Origin: Polaromonas sp.
GTDB lineage: Bacteria > Pseudomonadota > Gammaproteobacteria > Burkholderiales > Burkholderiaceae_C
Reading direction: 5' to 3'
DNA length: 7,129 bases
Assembly (NCBI GenBank): GCA_025362825.1
Contig: JANYFF010000178.1
Span: 1 to 7,129, forward strand
Below are positions 1-5,637 of this stretch, piece after piece. The position numbers and the translations under genes are program-made. The notes beneath the pieces are model-generated. The model was not told where the DNA came from. It worked only from the letters and a program-made list of their open reading frames with translations, and ran no database searches. Numbering within the stretch: position 1 is the first letter of the stretch; the number at the start of each line of letters is the position of its first letter.

Positions 1-583
1 CGCCAACCATCTTGATGTAAGCTTTGTAGTCCACGCCACCGGCCAGCAACAGGTCTTCGCCGTACACGGTTTTGGTCGCCAGGCCCACCAGCGGCAGGCT
101 GACAAAGGCCGCGCAGTCGGCCTGGCCGAAGGTATCGCCCGCAATGTAAGGCGCGAACTTTGCCAGTTGCTTGAAGGCGGCGATGTTTTTCTCAAGCTGG
201 GTACGCAACCGTGCCTTGGCACCGTCGCTGATTTCACCGCCAAAAAATGCCGCCGGGTACAGCTCACGCGCCACCATTTCAAGGTGCCAGTCGATAAAAG
301 TGATCAGCTCGCGCACCTTGGCAGCCGCAAACGGCTCTGCAGGCAACAGGCTGGGCGTGGGGTAGCTGTCCTCGATGTAGTCCATGATGGCCTGGCTTTC
401 GCACAGGCCGCCCTGGGGCGTGCGGATAAACGGGATTTTGGCTAGCGGCGAGGCCTCAAGCACCGCAGCATCGGTGCTCTTGGTTTTTACCGTCTCTTCA
501 GTGAAGGCAACGTTTTTTTCCAGCAGGGCCATCTTGACCTTGTTGTAGTAGTTCGAAACGGGAAAGCCGCAAAGAGTCAGCAT
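1..583 (-). CDS. Glutathione S-transferase, C-terminal end cut off by the window edge
   Basis: The first 194 residues are visible; the 3' end lies off the left edge. The N-terminal thioredoxin-like domain (about residues 1-77) begins MLTLCGFPVSNYYNKVK. Ser10 sits where Ser-type GSTs place the residue that activates glutathione. The cis-proline is Pro51 (AKIPFI), and Glu62-Ser63 in ESQAIMDYIE is the usual contact for the gamma-glutamyl part of glutathione. An all-helical domain follows from about residue 85, with the family-typical segment AGDTFGQADCAAF. The start is ATG at 583, preceded by GGAG (592-595) with an 8-base spacer. GSTs are soluble and either conjugate glutathione to electrophiles or act as lyases and isomerases. 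The class and substrate cannot be read here. GSTs are usually 200-230 residues, so only a short tail should be missing. No linked pathway gene is seen beside it. Confidence 0.93.
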   Translation of the reverse strand, partial: MLTLCGFPVSNYYNKVKMALLEKNVAFTEETVKTKSTDAAVLEASPLAKIPFIRTPQGGLCESQAIMDYIEDSYPTPSLLPAEPFAAAKVRELITFIDWHLEMVARELYPAAFFGGEISDGAKARLRTQLEKNIAAFKQLAKFAPYIAGDTFGQADCAAFVSLPLVGLATKTVYGEDLLLAGGVDYKAYIKMVG

Positions 584-702
584 GGGGAAATCTCCAGGGT
601 AGTGGTCGTCCCTAGTTTATTCGGCGGCGGCGGCAGATTCTGCAACGGCTGCGACACAAGAGCCGGTGCGGGGCGCAGCCGGCACCAGGTAACTTGGCGA
701 AC

Positions 703-757
703 TGCTACGTTTTTAATAGCTACGAATGCCCGTTTTACAGGGGCATCGGGGCTTTTT
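703..757 (+). repeat. Intergenic repeat element, copy 1 (left of alkB)
   Basis: This 55-bp element is related to the one at 1570-1624 read on the minus strand. The two have the same total length. The 30-bp core (728-757) shares GCCCGTTTTAC, a GGGG block and a final GGGC-TTTTT-like end, with about 25 of 30 positions matching when single-base gaps are allowed. The outer 25 bp (703-727) share TGCTA and AATAGC. Within this copy ATGCCC (726-731) pairs with GGGCAT (741-746) around a 9-base loop. It lies 10 bases beyond the alkB stop codon. It resembles small non-coding repeats scattered between genes in Comamonadaceae genomes, but that parallel is from memory and was not checked. Confidence 0.65.
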
Positions 758-767
758 CGTTATCAAA

Positions 768-1418
768 TCAAGCGACTTTTCGAAAAGTCAGGTTGATGCG
801 GCGCTGGCCCGTCAGGGCGTGCTCGCCGTCGACCAGCGGCGCAATGCCATGAAAGGCAAGCCGCGATGGTCCGCCCCAGACCACCACGTCCCCGTGCACC
901 AGACGCAGGCGCTGCGGGCGGTCGCTGCGCACCGCAGTGCCGAACTGGAATACGGCCGCCAGCCCCAGCGACACCGACACGATGGGCGCGCTCAGGTCTT
1001 TTTCATCCTTGTCCTGGTGCAGCGACAGCTTTGCGCCCGGCTCATAGCTGTTGACCAGACAGGCGTCCGGCCGGAAACCTCCATAACCCGCCTCTGCCGC
1101 AGCGCGCACCGCCAGCTCGCGCCAGCACGCAGGCATGGCCGGCCAGGACGCGCCTGTCAAAGGGTCCTGCGCCTGGTAGCGGTAGCCGCGCCGGTCAGAC
1201 ACCCAGCCCAGCGGGCCGCAGTTGGTCATCGCCACCGACATGGTGTAGCCGCCCGGCGTGATGAGGTGGCGCAGCGGCGCGCTGGCGGTGACTTCGGCAA
1301 ACGCCTTCAGCAGGGCTTGGTCCACATCAAGCGCAAAGCCGCGCAGCAAGACCGCGCCCGGCGCTATGGGCAGCGTTGCGGGTTCTGGTGGCTGGTCTGC
1401 AAAAAGGTCTGCTGTCAA
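768..1418 (-). CDS. alkB: AlkB, 2-oxoglutarate/Fe(II)-dependent alkylated-base dioxygenase
   Basis: The 216-residue protein matches E. coli AlkB in length and motif order with a constant offset of +3. AlkB directly reverses damage such as 1-methyladenine and 3-methylcytosine in DNA and RNA by oxidative demethylation, releasing formaldehyde. The iron ligands are His134, Asp136 (SLHQDKDE) and His190 (RLAFHGI). Arg207 and Arg213 (RRINLTFR) bind 2-oxoglutarate and the metal site, with Asn123 and Tyr125 also in place. The substrate-lid region TPGGYTMSVAMTNCG (residues 54-68) is almost unchanged from E. coli. The start is TTG at 1418: the frame closes upstream at TGA 1461-1463, no ATG or GTG intervenes, and TADLFAD then aligns with the E. 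coli N-terminus LDLFAD. AAGG (1428-1431) lies 9 bases upstream as a modest ribosome site. No ada gene is adjacent, so co-regulation with the adaptive response is not visible here. Confidence 0.97.
   Translation of the reverse strand: MTADLFADQPPEPATLPIAPGAVLLRGFALDVDQALLKAFAEVTASAPLRHLITPGGYTMSVAMTNCGPLGWVSDRRGYRYQAQDPLTGASWPAMPACWRELAVRAAAEAGYGGFRPDACLVNSYEPGAKLSLHQDKDEKDLSAPIVSVSLGLAAVFQFGTAVRSDRPQRLRLVHGDVVVWGGPSRLAFHGIAPLVDGEHALTGQRRINLTFRKVA
774..789. repeat. Perfect 16-bp palindrome in the 3' end of alkB
   Basis: GACTTTTCGAAAAGTC is a perfect inverted repeat without a spacer. It encodes the last residues of AlkB (TFRKV) and ends 4 bases before the stop codon. It could fold as a short hairpin in the alkB mRNA or act as a dimeric protein site, but coding constraint and chance are also possible. 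It is not followed by a U run in the alkB direction. Confidence 0.4.
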
Positions 1419-1427
1419 AAAATGACG

Positions 1428-1431
1428 CCTT
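1428..1431 (-). promoter_or_regulatory. Ribosome binding site supporting the TTG start of alkB
   Basis: AAGG on the minus strand sits 9 bases upstream of TTG at 1418. It is the only purine-rich match near the sole available start in the frame, so it helps decide the start. The match is short, which together with TTG suggests weak translation. Confidence 0.4.
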
Positions 1432-1569
1432 GCGCTGCTTGTTTCGGTGGCGGGGCTACATCATCGCTGCAGTTGTCTTGAGCCCGTCATCCCGTCCCCG
1501 ACCCTGTGCCCAGCCGTAGACCGACGCCCAAACAGCCAGTTTTAATGGTTTTTTGAATCTTCAAGGTCT

Positions 1570-1599
1570 AAAAAGGCCCATTTTCCCCGTAAAACGGGC
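1570..1599 (-). terminator. Possible intrinsic terminator for the 140-residue gene, built from repeat copy 2
   Basis: On the minus strand, GCCC can pair with GGGC across the core of repeat copy 2. One C and a run of five T then follow (1570-1574). It begins about 25 bases past the stop of the gene at 1625-2047 and is oriented to end that transcript. The stem is only 4 bp with a long loop, so strength is doubtful. An alternative fold, CCCGT with ACGGG, competes with it. Confidence 0.35.
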
Positions 1600-1624
1600 A
1601 CCTTCTGCTATTTAATCAATAGCA
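1570..1624 (-). repeat. Intergenic repeat element, copy 2 (right of alkB), inverted relative to copy 1
   Basis: This element has the same 55-bp layout as 703-757 but in the opposite orientation. It holds two hairpins: TGCTAT (1606-1611) with ATAGCA (1619-1624) around a 7-base loop, and CCCGT (1586-1590) with ACGGG (1594-1598) around AAA. Its outer end at 1624 abuts the stop codon of the unknown gene (1625-1627) with no spacer. The two copies bracket alkB. Confidence 0.65.
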
Positions 1625-2047
1625 TCAGGCCGCCAGCGACGGTGCGTTGAATACCGGACAGGCCGCCGGCGGTGTCCGGTGATGGTCTGTGGCCGCAAGC
1701 CCTGCCACGTCCAGCAGGTCTGCCGGACTGCTCGCAAAAAACTGCGGCAGCCGCCCTGCCAGCGCTTCAAAGCGACTGGCGATATGCGGGCACACCCAGT
1801 GGCGCACCCACTGGCCAAGGGCGATACGGTGGTCGCCCCTGCGCAGCGTGGCGGCAAAGCCGGGGTCGGCAAAACCCTGCCCAAGCTGCTGCTCGACCAT
1901 CAGCGTCGCATCGTCCAGCATCCAGTCCAGAAACGCCGGCGTCAGGCGCAGCTCGCTGGCTCTGACCATGTGCAGCACGATATCGTCCAGTGCAGACACT
2001 GCAACCAGCGAGGCTTCGTTCAGGCAAATGGTGTGGGTGCGAATCAT
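1625..2047 (-). CDS. Conserved-looking protein of unknown function, 140 residues
   Basis: I do not recognise this protein. It starts MIRTHTICLNEASLVAVSALDD with ATG at 2047 and ends at TGA 1625-1627. The middle (about residues 30-105) is rich in helix-forming stretches with regularly placed hydrophobic and aromatic residues, such as TPAFLDWMLDDATLMVEQQ and ALGQWVRHWVCPHI. It has no signal peptide or membrane segment and looks like a small soluble helical protein. The C-terminal 30 residues are low in recognisable structure. No good ribosome site is seen just upstream of the ATG. Overlapping plus-strand open frames (for example 1679-2083) have similar length. This frame is preferred for its protein-like composition, its clean stop beside the repeat element, and its direction matching alkB and the GST. 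It may be co-transcribed with alkB, but the repeat and 200-bp gap argue against tight coupling. Confidence 0.62.
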   Translation of the reverse strand: MIRTHTICLNEASLVAVSALDDIVLHMVRASELRLTPAFLDWMLDDATLMVEQQLGQGFADPGFAATLRRGDHRIALGQWVRHWVCPHIASRFEALAGRLPQFFASSPADLLDVAGLAATDHHRTPPAACPVFNAPSLAA

Positions 2048-2217
2048 CGTCGTCGTCAGGTGGCAGCCTTGAAGGCCTTATAGAAAGTCAATCCCTGCGT
2101 GTAATCAGCACTGCTTCGATATTGCGACGGAGATGTGATGGCCGCGTGTCAGACGAAGTCCCGTGCTCACGTAGAGTTGCGGCAAAAGCAACAAACCATT
2201 TTTTGAAAGCAGCGACG
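2048..2217. other. Divergent intergenic region between the unknown gene and the MFS exporter
   Basis: This 170-bp stretch should hold the promoters of both flanking genes. On the minus strand TATAAG (2077-2082) could be a -10 box about 30 bases before the start at 2047, but no good -35 box is spaced correctly. On the plus strand TGTAAT (2099-2104) differs from the -10 consensus at one base, again without a clear -35 box. No operator-like inverted repeat stands out, and no regulator gene of the TetR, MarR or LysR type lies beside the exporter. Confidence 0.3.
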
Positions 2218-3675
2218 ATGACAGGCATGCCCAAGGCAAAACCCGCGACCACCACGGCATCAGCGCACAAGGGATTCGCCCTCGCCGCAACGGTGCTCGG
2301 CTCGTCGATGGCTTTTATCGATGGCTCGGTGGTCAACATCGCCCTGCCCGCCATACAGCGCGACCTTGCAAGCGGCGCCAGTGCCGGCACGGCATTCGCG
2401 GCCATCCAGTGGGTCATCAATGCCTACCTGCTGGCGCTGGACTCGCTGGTGCTGGTGGGCGGCTCGCTGGGCGACCGCTATGGCCGGCGGAAAATTTTCA
2501 TACTCGGCATCGCCATCTTTACTGCCGCCTCGGTAGCCTGCGGCTTGGCACCCGGGCCTGCCGCGCTGATAGCGGCCCGTGCGGTGCAGGGCGTGGGTGC
2601 GGCTTTGCTGGTGCCGGCCAGCCTGGCCATCATCGGCAATGTGTTTAAAGGCGAAGCCCGAGGCAAAGCTATCGGCACCTGGGCGGCGTGGGCAGCGATT
2701 ACCGGCGCGGCAGGGCCGGTGCTGGGCGGCTGGCTGGTCGATGCCGTGTCTTGGCGGGCGATCTTCTTTTTGAATCTGCCGATGGCAGCGGCCACTATTT
2801 GGCTGGCCCTGTACGCCGTGCCCGACAGCCGCGACCCGGACGCACCGCGCCAGCCCGACTGGCTTGGCGTGCTGCTGGTCGCCAGCGGTTTGGGCACCCT
2901 CACCTGGGGCCTGACGCTGGCACCTGCCCAAGGCTGGCGCGCCGGCACGGTGCTGTTGCCAGTCGGCACGGGTCTGGTTTTGCTGGCCGGCTTTGTGCTG
3001 GCGCAAAAACACGTAAAGGCGCCCATGCTGCCGCGCGCACTGTTTGAGTCGCGCGACTTTGTTGGCGCCAACCTGCTGACGCTGCTGCTGTACTTCGCAC
3101 TCAGCGGCGCGCTTTTTTTTCTGCCCTTTGTGTTGATCAACGCCTTTAAATATTCGGCCACAGCGGCTGGTGCCACACCGCTGCCGCTGTCGTTGTTGCT
3201 GGGCACCCTGTCGTCCAGCGCTGGCAAGCTGACGCAGCGCTTTGGCACGCGGCGCATGCTGGTGGCCGGCCCGGTCGTTGCATCGGCAGGCTTTGCGCTG
3301 CTGGCCCTGCCTAACGTGGGGTGGCCTTACTGGGCCGGGTTTTTCCCGGCGATGGTGGTGTTGGGCCTGGGCATGACGATTGCTGTGGCGCCACTGACCA
3401 CCACTGTGATGAACGCCGTGCCGTCAAGTCATGCCGGCGTAGCATCAGGCATCAACAACGCGGTTGCACGCGTGGCCGGCCTGCTGGCCGTGGCCGTGCT
3501 GGGCGTGGTGTTTGCGGCCAGCCTGGGCGGCGCGGTTGAATCAGCCTCGCCCGCAGCGCTGGTTGGTGCCTTCCGCCGGGTGGTGCTGGGCTGTGTGCTG
3601 TGCGCGCTGGGCGCAGCGGTTTGCGCCGCGGTGTTTATTGAGCGCACGACCGGCCAGCCAGGCGCCAAAGTCTAA
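2218..3675 (+). CDS. DHA2-family (EmrB/QacA-like) MFS drug exporter
   Basis: This is a 485-residue inner-membrane proton antiporter of the major facilitator superfamily, 14-helix DHA2 type, expected to export toxic compounds. In helix 1, MAFIDGSVVNIALPAIQRDL (residues 31-50) is the DHA2 signature with Asp35. Motif A, GSLGDRYGRRKIF, lies at residues 82-94 between helices 2 and 3. Motif C, ITGAAGPVLGGW, is at residues 161-172 in helix 5, the mark of antiporters. Hydrophobic segments continue to the C-terminus (last one about 455-474), and SHAGVASGINNAVARVAG at 404-421 is typical of the C-terminal half. The frame is open from 1990, but the added 76 residues are polar, unlike the family and overlap the divergent gene. 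ATG 2218 is therefore preferred, with ATG 2227 as the alternative. Neither has a strong ribosome site. No membrane-fusion partner (EmrA) is adjacent. An eight-T run (3113-3120) falls in codons for Leu-Phe-Phe. Confidence 0.93.
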   Translation: MTGMPKAKPATTTASAHKGFALAATVLGSSMAFIDGSVVNIALPAIQRDLASGASAGTAFAAIQWVINAYLLALDSLVLVGGSLGDRYGRRKIFILGIAIFTAASVACGLAPGPAALIAARAVQGVGAALLVPASLAIIGNVFKGEARGKAIGTWAAWAAITGAAGPVLGGWLVDAVSWRAIFFLNLPMAAATIWLALYAVPDSRDPDAPRQPDWLGVLLVASGLGTLTWGLTLAPAQGWRAGTVLLPVGTGLVLLAGFVLAQKHVKAPMLPRALFESRDFVGANLLTLLLYFALSGALFFLPFVLINAFKYSATAAGATPLPLSLLLGTLSSSAGKLTQRFGTRRMLVAGPVVASAGFALLALPNVGWPYWAGFFPAMVVLGLGMTIAVAPLTTTVMNAVPSSHAGVASGINNAVARVAGLLAVAVLGVVFAASLGGAVESASPAALVGAFRRVVLGCVLCALGAAVCAAVFIERTTGQPGAKV

Positions 3676-4552
3676 AACCGGTACAGGCGCTGCGGGTTAT
3701 CCACCAGCACCTCTTGCAGCAATTGCGCGGTGGGTAACCACGCATGGATACCGTCCAGCAATGTATCGGCACCGAGCTCTCGATAAGTGCTGACCTCGTG
3801 CGCTGTTTTGCCCGGGTCACGCTGGGTGTGTGGCCAGTCGCTGCCCCACAGCACCTGCCTGGCATTGGCTTCGAGCAGCATGGCCGCCAACTGGCTGATG
3901 CATCGGCATTGGCAGGAAACTGCGCGCTGCCACGAAGGCGATACGGCGCTGATAATTTGACATAGGCCTGGCCTGAACGCAGCAGTGCAAGCAGCGCCTG
4001 TATCCGGGCGTCGGAACGGTCAACGGACGCTGGCGCCATCGCAAAATGGTCAAGCACCACGGGCACTTCGAGCTGCTCGATGCAGGGTGCCGCAGCCGCA
4101 ATAGTGTCCAGTGACGCATACAGCTGTACATGCCAGCCGAGTGGAGCGATACGGCTTGCCCAGTACTGCAGCCGCTGGCCAAGAGCAGCAACATCGTTCA
4201 GCGCTGCGCTTTCGAAGTTGATGCGCAAGCCCCTGATGCCCCCAGCATCAAGCGCCGCCAGCATCTGCGGCGTGGCGCCCTCCTCCAGCACCGCGATGCC
4301 CCTGCCCGCGCCTGCCAGGAGGCGGAGACTTTCAAGCATGCACCGGTTGTCGCTGCCGTAAACACTCGGCTGGACAATGACGACACGCTCGATGGCGGCG
4401 CCCTGCATGTGCCGCAGCAATTGCTTATGTGAAGCGGTTGCCGGCGTGTACTGGCGCTCGTCCACCATGGCATGACTTTGCTGTGAGCCAATGACATGAA
4501 CATGGCAGTCGCACGCCAGCGCGGGAAGGCCTGGATGGGCCAGCAAGCTCAT
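3672..4552 (-). pseudogene. LigI-like amidohydrolase/lactonase gene with an internal frameshift
   Basis: The product belongs to the amidohydrolase superfamily group of 2-pyrone-4,6-dicarboxylate lactonase (LigI), TIM-barrel enzymes that hydrolyse lactones or related carboxylated compounds. From ATG 4552 the frame gives the metal-site motif DCHVHVIG (His17, His19), then VVLDHFAM (Asp168, His169) and YVKLSAPYRL (197-206). After about residue 219 (3896) the sequence stops making sense in this frame. The expected C-terminal part continues in another frame from about 3893: QLAAMLLEANARQVLWGSDW, then PHT, and ends VDNPQRLYRF with TAG at 3672-3674. One base appears to be missing near 3891-3910. Restored, the protein would be 293 residues, the normal family length. 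Unrestored translation runs to 3635 with a Cys/Arg/Trp-rich tail and lacks the Asp of GSDWPH, so it is probably inactive. Its ATG overlaps the upstream dehydrogenase stop (ATGA). Real mutation and sequencing error cannot be told apart here. Confidence 0.85.
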
Positions 4553-5610
4553 GCGGCCAGCAGCCTTGCAACAAAGGCGTCGCCGGTTTCCTTGGTGCCA
4601 AGCCTGCCGCCGACATCGCGTGTTGCTTCGCCGGCCTCAACCGCCTGGGCTACCGCCTCAGATATGGCGCGCGCCGCATCGATAAACGCTGGCGCTGATT
4701 TGCGTTGCCCATACCAGCCGAGCAGCATGCCGGCTGAGAGGATGAGAGAGAACGGGTTGGCGATGTTCTCGCCGGCAATGTCCGGCGCCGAGCCGTGGGC
4801 GGCCTGGCCCATGGCATGGTCACTGCCCGAATTGAGCGAGCCGCCCAGGCCCAGGCTGCCCGACAGTTCAGCCGTCAGATCCGACAGGATGTCGCCGAAC
4901 ATATTGGTGGTGACGATGACGTCAAAGCGCTGCGGCGCCCGAACCACGTGGGCCATCATGGCGTCGACGATAAAGTCATCGATTTTGACGTCCGGAAACT
5001 CCCTGCCAACCTGGTGACACAAGTCGATGAACATTCCGTCGCCAATCTTCAGCACGTTGGCCTTGTGGACGATGGTGACGTGCTTGCTGCGCGTCATGGC
5101 CAGCTCAAACGCGGCACGCGCAATGCGCTCGCAGCACAAGCGGGTAATGCGCCGCAGCGACACCACCACGTCGCGCGTGATCAGCATCTCGCTACCACCG
5201 GACTCGATGTTGCGATCGGCATAAAAACCTTCGGTGTTTTCGCGCACCACGACCAGATCAAAATTGCCAAAGCGCGCTGCCATGCCAGGGTAGGTGCGGG
5301 CCGGCCTGATATTGGCAAACAGGTCCAGCTCCTTGCGGAAAAACTTTGACGGGTTGATCTCGCCCTTGGCTTCGTCCTTGAAGTCGTACGTCGCCATGGG
5401 GCCGAGCATCAGGCCGTCAGCATCGCGCACCTTCTGCAGCAGGGCCGGCGTGACGGTGGCACCGTGTCGGGCAAGGCTTTCGTGCCCGGCGATGTCGTGC
5501 TCAAGGTCAAGGGAAAGCCCGAATTTGCTGGAGGCAGCCTGCAGCACTTTGACGGTGGCCTGCATGGTTTCTGGACCAATGCCGTCGCCTGGGAGAACAA
5601 TGATTTTCAT
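4549..5610 (-). CDS. NAD-type isocitrate/isopropylmalate dehydrogenase family enzyme, substrate unknown
   Basis: This 353-residue enzyme is a full-length member of the beta-decarboxylating 2-hydroxyacid dehydrogenase family, which oxidises and decarboxylates 2-hydroxy acids bearing a carboxyl at C3. Visible landmarks are LPGDGIGPE (6-14), the substrate arginines Arg92, Arg102 and Arg123 (RENTEGFY with Tyr130), Lys183 (KANVLK), and the metal aspartates Asp216, Asp240 and Asp244. In AHGSAPDIAG (271-280) Asp277 is the residue that selects NAD; NADP isocitrate dehydrogenases carry Lys-Tyr there. The substrate loop before Arg92 is INPSKFFRKELDLFANIRP. It lacks the leucines that bind the isopropyl group in LeuB and does not match the Ser of isocitrate dehydrogenase. 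I therefore leave the substrate open: tartrate/malate-type, homoisocitrate-like, or something new. The gene starts 28 bases after the Bug receptor stop, with only a weak ribosome site, and overlaps the amidohydrolase start by four bases. Membership in the transport operon favours catabolism over leucine synthesis. Confidence 0.93.
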   Translation of the reverse strand: MKIIVLPGDGIGPETMQATVKVLQAASSKFGLSLDLEHDIAGHESLARHGATVTPALLQKVRDADGLMLGPMATYDFKDEAKGEINPSKFFRKELDLFANIRPARTYPGMAARFGNFDLVVVRENTEGFYADRNIESGGSEMLITRDVVVSLRRITRLCCERIARAAFELAMTRSKHVTIVHKANVLKIGDGMFIDLCHQVGREFPDVKIDDFIVDAMMAHVVRAPQRFDVIVTTNMFGDILSDLTAELSGSLGLGGSLNSGSDHAMGQAAHGSAPDIAGENIANPFSLILSAGMLLGWYGQRKSAPAFIDAARAISEAVAQAVEAGEATRDVGGRLGTKETGDAFVARLLAA

Positions 5611-5637
5611 GGGATTACTTATTCAAAATCAACGAGA

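Noticed and set aside
614..645. Sigma-70 promoter for the GST (TTGCAG and TAAACT on the minus strand)
   Set aside because: The spacer is 20 bases and both boxes are weak matches, so it is not supportable.
662..683. GCCGG/CCGGC inverted repeat as a terminator or operator
   Set aside because: Five-base GC stem with a 12-base loop and no T run; common by chance at this GC content.
726..1481. Plus-strand open frame of 251 residues opposite alkB
   Set aside because: It is antisense to a clear AlkB. The translation is rich in Arg, Ala and His with no family motifs, as expected of a GC-rich shadow frame.
1679..2083. Plus-strand open frames of 127-134 residues opposite the unknown gene
   Set aside because: Composition is rich in Gln, Arg and Ser with no plausible fold, and no ribosome site. 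The minus frame is more protein-like, though neither was tested by codon statistics.
1990..2217. N-terminal extension of the MFS exporter to 1990
   Set aside because: The 76 extra residues are polar and Arg/Ser-rich, overlap the divergent gene, and do not fit the DHA2 family N-terminus.
2260..3257. Long minus-strand open frames (250 and 259 residues) under the MFS gene
   Set aside because: They are shadows of a well-supported membrane protein; no motifs or membrane pattern of their own.
3635..3890. Out-of-frame tail of the amidohydrolase giving a 305-residue protein
   Set aside because: The tail is Cys/Arg/Trp-rich and unlike the family, while the other frame gives GSDWPH and the expected C-terminus.
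4549..5610. Naming the dehydrogenase leuB
   Set aside because: No leuC or leuD nearby, the operon is a transport and breakdown type, and the specificity loop lacks the LeuB leucines.
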